The position numbers and the translations under genes are program-made. The notes beneath the pieces are model-generated. The model was given only the letters and a program-made list of their open reading frames with translations. It searched no databases and was not told where the DNA came from. A DNA stretch of 54,579 nucleotides from Streptomyces altiplanensis (GTDB taxonomy: Bacteria; Actinomycetota; Actinomycetes; Streptomycetales; Streptomycetaceae). Numbering within the stretch: the stretch's first letter is position 1; every line of letters starts with the position of its first letter. This document shows, in pieces, positions 1 to 10,339 of this stretch. The stretch covers positions 1-54,579 of the forward strand of contig RHMC01000033.1 of assembly GCA_003719395.1 (NCBI GenBank), read 5' to 3'.

Positions 1-90
1 AGAACGCGTCGGGAGGACCGTCGGGTTCGTAGAACGCGTCGGGAGGACCGTCGGGTTCGTAGAACGCGTCGGGAGGACCGTCGGGACCGG
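1..90. repeat. 30-bp direct tandem repeat, three copies, inside adnB
   Basis: Two identical 30-bp units are followed by a third that matches over its first 25 bases. Read on the minus strand in the adnB frame, each unit encodes the decapeptide YEPDGPPDAF. The array sits after helicase motif VI and before the expected nuclease domain, so it is probably a flexible linker. It touches the left edge, so the copy number is not known. Confidence 0.9.
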
Positions 91-2727
91 CGTCAGTGCG
101 GGGGCCGGCTCCGGCCCGGGTGTCGGCGCCGACCACCGTGGGGCGTTCCGTGAGGAGGGTGTCCCAGTCCGCCGGACCGGCGGCGGAGTCTTCGTCCGCG
201 CCGGCGGCGGGCTCCTCGTCAGCCCGGTCCGCGGCCAGGTCCTCCAGGTGGGCCATGACCGTTTCCGCCGCCCGGCGGCGGCGGGCCATGGACGTCGGGT
301 CCAGCGGCAGGGGCCAGGCGCGGTCCGCCGCCGACTCGCGCAGGGAGGGGTTCTCCTCGTCCTCCGCCGGCTCGTCCGCCCATGCCTCGATCTCCCCGAA
401 GCCGGCCGCGCAGTGGTCGTACAGCGCCCGCAGGAAGCCGGAAGGGCCGCGCGGTTTCTTCTGGGTCGGGCCCCACCAGTGGCCCGAGCCGAGCAGCAGC
501 GAACGCGGACGCGTGAAGGTGACGTACCCGAGGCGGAGTTCCTCGGTGTGCTGGTGGGCCTTCATGTCGTCCTTGAACGCCTTGATGCCCTTGCTGTCCC
601 ACTCCCCCACGTCCGGCAGGGTCGCCGCGTCACCGCGCAGCGCGTGCGGCAGCACCTTGGCCTGGGAGGTCCAGGAGTCGCGGGACTGCTCGCTCGGGAA
701 GTGGCCCGTCACCAGGCCCGGCACCGCCACGACGTCCCACTCCAGGCCCTTGGACTTGTGCGCGGTGAGCACCTTGACGGTGTTCTCTCCGCCGGGCAGG
801 GCGTTGTCCAGACCCTTCTCGTACTGGGCGGCGGTCCGCAGGAAGCCGAGGAAGGCCAGCAGGTTCGCCTCGCCGTCGAGCGCCGCGAATCCCGCCGCCG
901 TGTCCAGGAAGTTGCTCAGCGTCTCGCGCCGGCGGGCGGCCAGGGCGTGCGGTGAGGCGGACAGTTCCACTTCGAGGCCCGTCGTGGCGAGCACCCGGTG
1001 CAGTACGTCCATGAGCGGGTCGGCGAGCGAGCGGCGCAGGTCGCGCAGCTCGGCCGCGAGGCGCGCGAAACGGACCCGGGCGTCCGCCGAGAAGGGCAGG
1101 CCGTCGTCCGTACCGCCGCCGGACTCCAGGAAGGTGTCGAGCGCGTCGGCGAGGGAGACGACCTCCGCCGGGTCCACGCCCTCGACGGCCTCGGCCAGTC
1201 TCCCGTCGGGGTCGGTCTCCGGGTCGGCTCCCGGCGCGCGGTGGACGAGCAGGCGTGCCCGGCGCCCCAGCAGCGCCAGGTCGGCGCGATGCGCCAGCGC
1301 GGACCGGTGAGGATGCGGACGAGCGAGGCGTTGGCGCCCGGGTCCTGGAGGACCTCGCAGACCGCGACGAGGTCGGCCACCTCGGGGAGGTGGAGCAGCC
1401 CGGAGAGGCCGACGACCTCGACCGGTACGTCGCGGGCCACCAGCGCGCCCTGGATCTCGGCGAAGTCCCCCGCCGTACGGCACAGGACGGCGATCTCGCC
1501 CGGCTCCTTGCCCGTACGGACGAGGTGGGCGATCGAGTCGGCCAGCCACTCGATCTCCTCCGCGTGGGTGGACAGGAGGGCGCAGCGGACGATGCCGTCG
1601 CGCTCCGCGCCGGGGGCCGGGCGCAGTGCCTCCACGCCCTCGTGCATGGCGCGCAGGGGGACGGCCAGGCCGTTGGCGAGGTCGAGGAGGCGGCCGCCGC
1701 TGCGGCGGTCTCGCTGAGCGAGAAGCGGGACGCGGGGCTTCCGTCGGCGTACGGGAAGTGGGCGGGGAAGTCGTCGAGGTTGGCGACGGAGGCACCGCGC
1801 CAGCCGTAGATCGCCTGGCAGGGGTCGCCGACCGCCGTCACGGCGTGCCCGGTGCCGCCGCCGAACAGGCCGGAGAGGAGGAGGCGCTGCGCGACCGACG
1901 TGTCCTGGTACTCGTCGAGGAGGACCACCCGGAATTCGTCGCGCAGGATCCGGCCGGTCTCCTCACTGGTGAGTGCGAGCTCGGCGGAGAGCGCGATCTG
2001 GTCGCCGAAGTCGAGGAGGTCGCGGCTGCGCTTGGCCTCGCGGTAGCGGGTGGTGAGATCGAGCAGTTCGAGGCGGGCGGCGGCCGCCTCGGGGACCTTG
2101 CGCAGGTCGGCGTTGGAGAGCTTGACGGAAGCGAGGGTGCTCAGCAGCCCGGTGTCGTACGCCGCGAGACGGGCCGGCTTCACGAGGTGCTCGGCCAGCT
2201 CGGCGTCCAGCGCCAGCAGGTCGGCTGACCAGGGACGGGAACGACCTGGTCAGTGCGGGGTACGGGCCGGGGGCCTCGCGCAGCACGCGGGCGGCGAGCT
2301 GGTAGCGGGTGGCGTCGGCGAGGAGGCGGGCGGTGGGTTCGAGGCCGATGCGCAGGCCGTGGTCGGCGAGGAGCTGCCCGGCGAAGGCGTGGTACGTCGA
2401 GATCCGGGGCTCGCCGGGAGGGTTGTCGGGGTCGATGACGTCGGGGTCGGTCACCCCGGCGCGCACCAGCGCCTTGCGCACGCGCTCGGCGAGCTCACCG
2501 GCGGCCTTGTTGGTGAAGGTCAGGCCCAGCACCTGCTCGGGGGCGACCTGCCCGGTGCCGACCAGCCACACCACGCGTGCGGCCATGACCGTCGTCTTGC
2601 CCGAACCGGCTCCGGCCACGATGACCTGCGGGGCGGGCGGTGCGGTGATGCACGCCATCTGCTCCGGGGTGAACGGGATGCCGAGGAGCTCTTTGAGCTC
2701 CTCGGGGTCGGTGATTCGAGCTGACAC
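1..2727 (-). CDS. adnB: AdnB-like UvrD/PcrA-family helicase-nuclease subunit, 3' part outside the window
   Basis: Likely the AdnB subunit of the AdnAB motor-nuclease that resects double-strand breaks. The N-terminus carries Walker A AGAGSGKTT at residues 38-46, then LTFTNKAAGE, STYHAFA and the Walker B/DEXQ stretch VVLLDEYQDT. Helicase motifs V (HKSKGLEWDVV) and VI (EELRLGYVTFTR) lie near the left end. The RecB-like nuclease domain would be beyond the edge. The frame is broken near 2232, 1710 and 1287, each repairable by one base and with conserved sequence on both sides. I chose the GTG at 2727 because a TAGCCT box lies 7 nt upstream and there is no Shine-Dalgarno site; a GTG at 2751 is the alternative. 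It follows adnA, as in mycobacteria. Confidence 0.85.
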
Positions 2728-2734
2728 CCGAGAG

Positions 2735-2740
2735 AGGCTA
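2735..2740 (-). promoter_or_regulatory. -10 box for leaderless adnB transcript
   Basis: TAGCCT ends 7 nt before the GTG at 2727, which puts the expected transcription start at the start codon. No convincing -35 hexamer is visible. It lies 51 nt downstream of the adnA stop, so adnB may also be read from adnA transcripts. Confidence 0.5.
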
Positions 2741-2778
2741 TCCGGCCCCACTGACAGCGACGTTCCGTGACGCCTGCG

Positions 2779-5700
2779 CTACTCGACGATGTGGCGGCCC
2801 TCCGGCTGCGCGCTGCACGCGGCGCGGAACGCACAGTGCGTGCAGTGCTGGCCGGTGGCCGGGCTGAAGCGTTCGTCGAGTACGCGGCCCGCGGCGGTGG
2901 CGAGCAGATCGCCGACCCACTCCCCGGCGAGCGGCTCCTGCGCCTGGATCCTGGGGAGGGCCTCCCCGCCGTCCTTCTTGGCGGCCGGCTGCCGCAGCTG
3001 TACGAGTTCGGCGCCGCCCGGCTCGGGGCGCGTCCCGCCGAAGACGTCGTCCACCGCGCCTTCCCGTACGGCGAGCTGGTAGACGGCCAGCTGGGGGTGG
3101 TGGGCGACCTCCTCGCGCGTGGGGGCCGCTTTCCCCGTCTTGAAGTCGACGACGTACGCCCGTCCCTCGGTGTCCGCCTCGACGCGGTCCATGGAACCGC
3201 GGATGCGCACCTCGTACTCGCCGCCCGCCTCCAGGGTCACGTCGAAGTCGTGCTCGGTCGCCACCGCGGTGCGGCCGCCGCGGTCCATGACGTGCCACTG
3301 GAGGAAGCGTTCGAGCGCCACGCGCGCGTGCTCCTTCTCCTGCTGGGACTTCCAGGGGGCGTCGAAGGCCAGGGAGTCCCAGACGGAGTCGAGGCGTTCC
3401 ATGAGTACGGCGAGATCGGCGGGTGTACGGCCGGACGCGACCTCGTCGGCCAGGACGTGCACGACGTTGCCGAAGCCCTGCGCGGCGGTCGCGGGTGCGT
3501 CCGCTTTTACCTCGCGTCCCAGGAACCACTGCAGGGAGCAGGTGTTCGCGAGCTGGTCCAGTGCGCTTCCCGAGAGCGCCACGGGCTGGTCGCGGTCGCG
3601 CAGGGGGATGCTGCTGTGCGTCGGGTCGTACAGGCCCCACCAGCGGTACGGGTGCGCGGAGGGGACCAGCGGCTGTCCGTCCTCGTCGGCGAGGGCGGCG
3701 AGGCGGGCCAGCCTGCGGGCGCGGCGTCGCGCAGGGCGGGGGTCGCCGCCGGGTCGACGGTGGCGGCGCGCAGTTCGGCGATGAGGGCGGCCACGGCGAG
3801 CGGGCGGCGGGGGGCGGCCGGTGACGTCCCTGGGTTCGACGCCGAGTTCGGTGAGGAAGCGGGAGGGCTGGTCGCCGTCGTCGGCGGGGGCCTTGACGGC
3901 GGTCACGACGAGGCGCTCGCGCGCGCCGCGGCGACGTAGAAGAGGCGGCGTTCCTCGGCGAGGAGGGCGCCGGGGGTGAGGGGCTCGGCGAGGCCGTCGC
4001 GGCCGATCCGGTCCGCTTCGAGGAGCGAACCGCGGCGGCGCAGGTCCGGCCACAGGCCCTCCTGTACGCCCGCCACGACGACCAGGCGCCACTCCAGCCC
4101 TTTCGAGCGGTGCGCGGTCATCAGGCGTACGGCGTCGGGGCGTACGGCGCGCTTGCTGAGGGTGTCGGCGGCGATGTCCTGGGCGTCGAGCTCTTCCAGG
4201 AAGTTCAGGGCGCCGCGGCCGCCGGAGCGCTCCTCGGCGCGGGCTGCGGTGTCGAACAGCGCGCACACGGCGTCGAGGTCGCGGTCGGCGTTGCGGCCGG
4301 CCGGTCCGCCGCGCAGGGCGGCGCGTTCGAGGCGCCCTGGCCAGGGGGTGCCGTTCCACAGCTCCCAGAGGGCCTCTTCGGCGGTGCCGCCGGCTTCGAG
4401 GAGGGTGCGGGCCTTGCGCAGGAGCGTGCCGAGGCGCTGGGCGCCACGGGCGTACGCCGGATCGTGCGCGGCCAGGCGCTCGGGTTCGGCGAGAGCGAGG
4501 CGAGCAGTTCGTCGGAGGGCGGCGGGAGCCGGTTGCCGGCGGCACGCTCCTCGTCGCGCAGGGCGCGGCCGAGACGGCGGAGGTCCGCGGTGTCCATGCC
4601 GGCGAGCGGCGAGGCGAGCAGTTCGGCGGCGGCTTCCGTGCTGAGCCAGGCGGTGGCGGCAGCGGGCGGGGCGGGGCTCGTCCGGTCCTTCTCTTCCTCT
4701 TGCTCTTCCTCGGACTGTGGGGCGGGTCCCCCGGGCTCCCCGGGCTCCCCGGGCTCCCCGGCAGTGTCGGTGTCCTGTCGCACGGCGGACGTGTCCGTTC
4801 CGCCAGGGGCGTCGGTTCCGCTGCCGTGGGGCCGGCGCCGGCGCCGCGAGGGGCGGTTCTCCGGTGGCGGGGCCGGATTCCCGGGACACGGCGGGGGACG
4901 GGGTGACCGCCGCCTCGGCCACTGCCCTCAGGGCCGTCAGCAGGGGGGCCACCGCGGGTTCGTGCGCAGGGCGAGGACGTCGCCGTCGATCTCCAGGGGG
5001 ACGCCCGCGGACGTGAGGGCCCTGCGTACGGCGGGGATCGTGCGGCCGCCGGCGCGTACCAGTACCGCCATCTCGTTCCACGGCACGCCCTCCTCCAGGT
5101 GGGCGCGGCGCAGGATGTCCGCGATGTTGTCGAGCTCCGTGCCCGCCGTCGGGTACGTGAAGACCTCCACGCGGCCCCCTTCGCGTACCGCAGCCAGGTC
5201 GCGGTGGGCCCGTACCTTCTCGGCCGGCAGGCGCGTCAGCGGCATCCGGCGGGTGAGCAGACGGGTGGCCGCCAGGAGACCGGCTCCCGAGCGGCGCGAG
5301 GTCGTCAGCACCTCCACCGGGGAAGGGGCGCCGTCCGCTGCGCGGAACCTGTCCGGGAAGTCGAGGATGCCGCCGACGTCCGCACCACGGAACGGCGTAG
5401 ATCGACTGGTCGGTCGCCGAAGGCCACCAGGGTGCGGCCGGATCCGGCCAGGGCGTGGAGGAGACGGACCTGCGCGGGGTCCGTGTCCTGGTACTCGTCC
5501 ACGAAGACGGCGTCGTACCGCGCGCTGAGCCGCCCCGTGAACTCCGCCCGTTCGGCGAGCAGCACCGCGCGGTGGACCAGTTCCGCGTAGTCCAGGACGC
5601 CCTGCATGTCGAGTACGTCGAGGTACTCGGCCAGGAAGGCCGCCGCGGCCTTCCAGTCGGGCCGTCCCGTACGCGCCGCGAAGGCTCCGAGGGCGTCGGG

Positions 5701-6309
5701 GCCGAGCCCCAGCTCCCGGCTGCGCGCCAGCACCGCGCGGACCTCGTCGGCGAAGCCGCGCGTGGTGAGACAGGCGCGCAGTTCGTCCGGCCACCGGACG
5801 GGGGAAGGCAGGCCGGTGTGCTCCAGCTCGACGTGGCCGGCGAGCAGGTCGCGTACGGCGACGTCCTGTTCGGGACCGGACAGCAGGCGCAGGGGTTCGC
5901 TGAAGAGGTCGCTGTTCTGGTGGGCGCGGACCAGGGCGTAGCAGAAGGAGTGGAACGTGGTCGCCTGCGGTCCGTACGCGCCGCCGAGCCGCAGCGCCAG
6001 CCGGTCGCGCAGTTCCACCGCCGCCTTGCGGCTGAAGGTGAGCACCAGGATGCGCGCCGGGTCGGCTCCCTTGGCGATGCGCGCGGCGACGGCCTCCACC
6101 AGGGTCGTCGTCTTGCCGGTGCCCGGTCCCGCGAGGACCAGCAACGGACCGCCCGGGTGGTCAACCACAGCGCGCTGCCGTGCGTCCAGGAGAGGGGGAT
6201 CCACCGGGCCCGGCGGGGTACGCACCAGTCGGTACGCGCTCGGGGTCCGCTGCCGCGCCTGACGGTGCGGAGGATTCCAGGCGGAACCTGTGGAAGTGGA
6301 GGAGCTCAC
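2779..6309 (-). CDS. adnA: AdnA-like helicase-nuclease subunit with Fe-S type RecB nuclease domain
   Basis: Partner of AdnB in ATP-dependent DNA end resection. About 1,177 codons. Walker A AGPGTGKTT is at residues 60-68 and Walker B VFVDEYQDTDP near residue 273; motif V is HRSKGLEWRLVVV. The C-terminal nuclease shows GNVVH, DRVEAD, VVDFKTGK and QLAVYQL. A cysteine in NTCSLQ plus C-x2-C-x5-C in CTHCAFRAAC fits the AddB/Cas4-type iron-sulfur staple. Frameshifts are near 5392, 4938, 4830, 4490, 3915, 3815 and 3735; the conserved motifs on both sides argue for sequencing errors. The GTG start at 6309 lacks a clear ribosome-binding site, so the N-terminus is uncertain. A Gly-Glu-Pro repeat lies mid-protein. 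Confidence 0.85.
4729..4761. repeat. 9-bp tandem repeat encoding Gly-Glu-Pro in adnA
   Basis: About three and a half copies of a 9-bp CCGGGCTCC-type unit. On the minus strand they encode GEPGEPGEPG in a low-complexity linker between the motor and nuclease halves, next to an acidic EEEQEEE run. Confidence 0.75.
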
Positions 6310-6536
6310 GTGGATCGCCGGTCCTGGTGGGTGTACGGATTGACTTGCCGCGCGCGGAGCGCGGTGGGTGCGGGATGAGCGCTCTGCGCGTGCCGCGTCC
6401 TGAGGACGCTACGCCAGTGGGCGGCGGGGACGCAGCGACTCCGCCTCGTACCCGGTCCGGCGCCCCGGTCCGTGTCCTTCCCCGCGCCCCGTACGCTCCC
6501 GGCGCCGCCCGCCGCGCCGCCGCATGCTGGAGGCTG

Positions 6537-6929
6537 TCAGATGTGAGCCGTGTGAGTTTGTCCACTTCCGCCGGCCGGACCGCCGGCCGCGGCGCCGTCC
6601 CACCGCGCCCGCTTCATGTCCAGGCGCGGCAGATGGTCCCCGGACTGCCGGGGGGCCGTGCGCAGCGGGGTGCCCTCCGCGCGGTAGTGCTCCAGTGCGC
6701 GCAGTTCGTGGCCGGGCAGCAGCACGCCGTCGGAACGCACCACGCGCCACCAGGGCGCGCCGCCGCCGTAGAGCGCCATCACCCGCCCCACCTGGCGGGG
6801 ACCGCCCTCCTCGAGCCACTCGGCGACGTCCCCGTACGTCATCACACGTCCGGGCGGAATCATCTCCGCCACCTCCAGCACGCGTTCGGCGTACTCGGGG
6901 AGGGCGGGGGCTTCCGGCTCGTCGTTCAT
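6537..6929 (-). CDS. Alkyltransferase-like (ATL) DNA-damage recognition protein, MGMT family
   Basis: A 130-residue protein with the DNA-binding domain of O6-alkylguanine-DNA alkyltransferases: IPPGRVMTYGDVAEWL (helix-turn-helix), RQVGRVM, then PWWRVVRSDG. The active-site PCHRV of true alkyltransferases is PWWRV here, so the acceptor cysteine is Trp and transfer chemistry is not possible. Such ATL proteins bind alkylated guanine and hand it to nucleotide excision repair. I start at ATG 6929, with AGGA 8 nt upstream; ATG 6938 is possible. It lies upstream of adnA on the same strand, resembling the Rv3204 neighbourhood. Confidence 0.85.
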   Translation of the reverse strand: MNDEPEAPALPEYAERVLEVAEMIPPGRVMTYGDVAEWLEEGGPRQVGRVMALYGGGAPWWRVVRSDGVLLPGHELRALEHYRAEGTPLRTAPRQSGDHLPRLDMKRARWDGAAAGGPAGGSGQTHTAHI

Positions 6930-7066
6930 CCGGTCCATCCTGCACCACGGCACCGACAGTGCGCACTGCTCCAGGGGGCGTGCCCAAAACACCGCACGCC
7001 CCCGCAATGCACCCTGATGCCCCCCTCTGTCATCCGGTCATGCCACCATCATCCGGGCGGTGACAG

Positions 7067-9798
7067 GTGATACGAGATCGAGAAGACGCGATGAAGGAGC
7101 AGGGCGTGCAGCCTTCCCCGGCGGCGAGCACCCCTGACGCCGAGTCGCACCCTGACGCTTCCGAGAACGCTCCCGAGAGGCCCACGAAGAACATGAACAG
7201 CGGGCCCGTGGGAAGCCACATCGACCGAGTGTCCGGCGACGAACCGCTGCTCTCCGCGCGCGTGCACCGCCCCTCCGACCTGGTACGGCTGCTCGTCGGC
7301 GTACTGGGCATCGTCTGCGTACTGGCCGTCGCGGCCTTCGCGCACGGCACTGCGTCCGGGCTCGAGCAGGACATCAGCAAGGGCACGGGCCAGACCCCGG
7401 ACGTCTTCATCAAGCTGGCCGGCCTCGTCTCCAGCATCGCCGTACTGATCCTCCCGGTCGCCTTCGCGATCGAGCGGCTGGTCAAGCGCGACGGACTGCG
7501 GATCGCGGACGGCGTTCTGGCGGCCGTGCTCGCGCACGGTGTCGCGCTCGCCACCGACCTGTGGGTCTCCCAGGCCGCCCCGGACACGATCAGGGAAGCG
7601 CTCACACAGGCCGCGGAGAACGGCGAACTGACCGATCCCGTGCACGGATATCTCGCGCCGGTCATCGCCTACATGACAGCCGTCGGCATGGCCCGCAGGC
7701 CGCGCTGGCGCGTGGCGCTGTGGGCGGTGCTGCTGCTCAACTCGTTCGCCGTACTGGTCGGCCGCCAGACCACTCCGTTCTCGATCATCGTCACCGTGCT
7801 GATCGGCTGGACCGTCGCGTACGGAACGCTCTACGCCGTCGGGTCCCCGAACGTACGGCCCACCGGACAGACCCTCCTCGCGGGCCTGCGGCACGTCGGC
7901 TTCCGCCCCGTGACGGCGATGCGCGCCGAGGACGTGCCCGACTCGGCCGAGCAGGGCGACCGCGGGCGGCGCTATCTCGTCACCCTGGAGGACGGGCCGC
8001 CCCTCGACGTCACCGTCGTCGACCGCGAGCAGCAGGCGCAGGGGTTCTTCTACCGGGTGTGGCGCCAGGTGACCCTGCGCGGCATCATCCAGCGCCGCTC
8101 GATCCAGTCCCTGCGCCAGGCCCTGGAACAGGAGGCGCTGCTCGCGTACGCCGCCATCGCCGCCGGGGCCAACGCGCCGAAGCTGATCGCCACGTCCGAG
8201 CTCGGCCCCGACGCCGTGATGCTCGTGTACGAGCACCTGGGCGGCCGCTCCCTGGACTCGCTGCCCGACGAGGAGATCACGACGAGCTGCTGCGCGGCGC
8301 CTGGCGTCAGGTGAAGGCCCTCCAGTCGCGCCGTATCGCGCACCGCAGACTCGTCGGCGACGCGATTCTGGTGGATCATTCCGGCAGCGTCATCCTGACC
8401 GATCTGCGCGGCGGTGAGATCGCCGCGGGCGACGTCGTCCTGCGCATGGACGTCGCCCAGCTCCTGACGACGCTGGGGCTGCGCGCGGGCGCCGAGCGCG
8501 CGGTGGCCGCCGCCGTGGAGGTGCTGGGGCCCGACGCGGTCGCCGACAGCCTGCCGTTGCTCCAGCCGATCGCGCTCAGCCGCTCCACGCGCGCGACGCT
8601 GCGCAAGCTGGCGCGCGAACGGTCGCAGCGCGAGCGCGAGGCGGTGCTCGAGGCGTCGCACGCCGCCAAGGCGGCCGGGACCGGGGAGCCCGGCGCCGGC
8701 GAAGCCGCGGCGGCCGGTGGCCGCAAGTCCGTACGGGCGGGGAAGAAGGCCGAGAAGGGGGCCATAGAGGAGGCCCTGGAGGAGGCGCGCGAAGAGGACC
8801 TCCTGACGCAGATCCGTCACCAGGTGCTGCGCATCCGGCCGCAGGCGCCGATCGAGCCGGCCCGCCTCGAACGCATCAGGCTCCGCACGCTCGTCAGCGT
8901 CGTCGCCGGCGCGTTCGCCGCGTACTTCCTGATCTCGACGCTGATGGCCAACGACATCACCGAGGCGATCGCGAAGGCGGACTGGCGCTGGGCCGCGGTG
9001 GCCGTGCTGTTCTCCGCGCTGAGCTACCCGGCCGCGGCGATGAGCCTGCTCGGCTTCGTTCCCGAGAAGGTCGCCTTCTGGCGGACGGTCAAAGCACAGG
9101 TGGCCGGGTCCTTCGTGAAGCTGGTCGCGCCGGCGGCGATCGGCGGTGTGGCGCTCAACACCCGTTTCCTCCAGCGTGCCGGTGTACGCCCGGGTCTCGC
9201 GGTGGCGAGTGTCGGCGCCTCGCAGCTCTTCGGCCTCGCGAGCCACATCACGCTGCTGATGATCTTCGGCTATGTGACGGGCACCGAACACACCCCCACG
9301 CTCTCCCCGTCCCGGACGGTGATCGCGGGGCTGCTGACGGCGGCGGTGCTGGCGCTGGTGGTGACGGCCGTGCCGATCCTGCGCAGGTTCGTGGTGACGC
9401 GGGTGCGGTCGTTGTTCGCGGGTGTGGTGCCGCGCATGCTCGACGTACTGCAGCGGCCGCAGAAGCTGATCACCGGCATCGGCGGGATGCTCCTGCTGAC
9501 CGCGGCGTTCGTGATGTGCCTGGACGCGTCGATCCGCGCCTTCGGCAGCGACGTCCACCTGAGCTACGCCACCGTCGCCGTCGTCTTCCTGACCGCCAAC
9601 GCACTCGGCTCCGCGGTGCCGACGCCCGGCGGTGTCGGCGCGGTCGAGGGCGCGCTCATCACGGCGCTGACGATCGCGGGCCTGCCCTACGCGGTCGCGA
9701 CCCCGGCGGTGCTGCTGTACCGGCTGTTGACCTTCTGGCTGCCGGTGCTGCCGGGATGGCTGTTCTTCAACCACCTGACGCGCAAGGAACAGCTCTAG
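7067..9798 (+). CDS. YbhN/MprF-type (LPG synthase TM domain) membrane protein with kinase-like central domain
   Basis: About 910 residues. After a hydrophilic N-terminus come some six transmembrane segments (roughly residues 70-260). A cytosolic region follows whose YEHLGG, AHRRLVGDAILVD and VILTDLRGG stretches resemble a degenerate aminoglycoside-phosphotransferase or RIO-type fold. The C-terminal third (from IRLRTLVSVVAGAFAAYFL) is a YbhN/UPF0104 domain with about eight TM helices and the typical ANALGSAVPTPGGVGAVEG motif. One frameshift near 8285 splits it. The start may be GTG 7067 or ATG 7091; neither has a strong Shine-Dalgarno site. Substrate unknown; polyprenyl or lipid-linked sugar handling is an inference. 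Confidence 0.75.
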
Positions 9799-9860
9799 CC
9801 CCCCTCTCGTCACTTCGTACGAGCCGTACCGCATCTGCCGGGAGCATCACCCGGTCTTCC

Positions 9861-9890
9861 TTGCAGGTGCGGTCCGAACAGCCTTACATT
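9861..9890 (+). promoter_or_regulatory. Sigma70-type promoter giving a leaderless Mop transcript
   Basis: TTGCAG at 9861-9866 and TACATT at 9885-9890, separated by 18 bp. TACATT ends 7 nt before the ATG at 9898, so the predicted start of transcription is the A of the start codon. There is no Shine-Dalgarno site. This is the best-formed leaderless promoter in the window. Confidence 0.65.
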
Positions 9891-9897
9891 GCCGCAC

Positions 9898-10293
9898 ATG
9901 CGGTCCTACACCACTCAACAGGCGGCGCGGCTCCTCGGCGTCAGCCCCGACACCGTCCGCCGCTGGGCCGATGCCGGCCGGATCACCACGCGCAGGGACG
10001 AGACCGGCCGGCGGCTGATCGACGGGCCCGTTCTCGCGGCGTACGCCGTCGAGCTGGCCCAGCAGGCCAACGAGCACGGCGAGGTCCCGTACACGACCGC
10101 GCGCAACGCCTTCGCCGGGATCATCACCGCGGTGAAGCTCGGCGATGTCGCCGCCCAGGTCGAGATACAGGCGGGCCCGCACCGGCTGGTCTCCCTGCTG
10201 ACCCGGGAGGCCGTCGAGGAGCTCGGCCTGGAGGTCGGGATGGAGGCGGTGGCCCGCGTGAAGTCGACCAATGTCCACATCGACCGCGCGTGA
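9898..10293 (+). CDS. HTH-TOBE (Mop-type) molybdate-binding protein, probable regulator or molybdate buffer
   Basis: 131 residues. The N-terminal MerR/excisionase-like helix-turn-helix ([20 protein letters not shown]) is followed by a TOBE/Mop domain beginning [21 protein letters not shown] and ending [15 protein letters not shown] domains of this type bind molybdate or tungstate oxyanions. It sits 46 bp upstream of modA, so it could control the transporter or store molybdate. I place the start at ATG 9898, with transcription probably initiating at the start codon. The reading frame is intact, unlike its neighbours. Confidence 0.85.
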   Translation: MRSYTTQQAARLLGVSPDTVRRWADAGRITTRRDETGRRLIDGPVLAAYAVELAQQANEHGEVPYTTARNAFAGIITAVKLGDVAAQVEIQAGPHRLVSLLTREAVEELGLEVGMEAVARVKSTNVHIDRA

Positions 10294-10339
10294 ACCGGCG
10301 GTGTTCCCGCTTACCGCAACCGACACTCCAGGGGTTTCC

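Noticed and set aside
96..1310. A 404-codon plus-strand ORF and other long Arg/Ser/Ala-rich ORFs opposite adnAB, and similar long ORFs opposite most genes
   Set aside because: In very GC-rich DNA antisense frames stay open by chance. These show low-complexity composition, no ribosome-binding site and no family motifs, and conserved genes occupy the other strand.
7561..9798. Separate gene beginning at GTG 7561
   Set aside because: Its first 240 codons are out of frame with the conserved protein; only the part after about 8285 is real and belongs to the YbhN-type gene.
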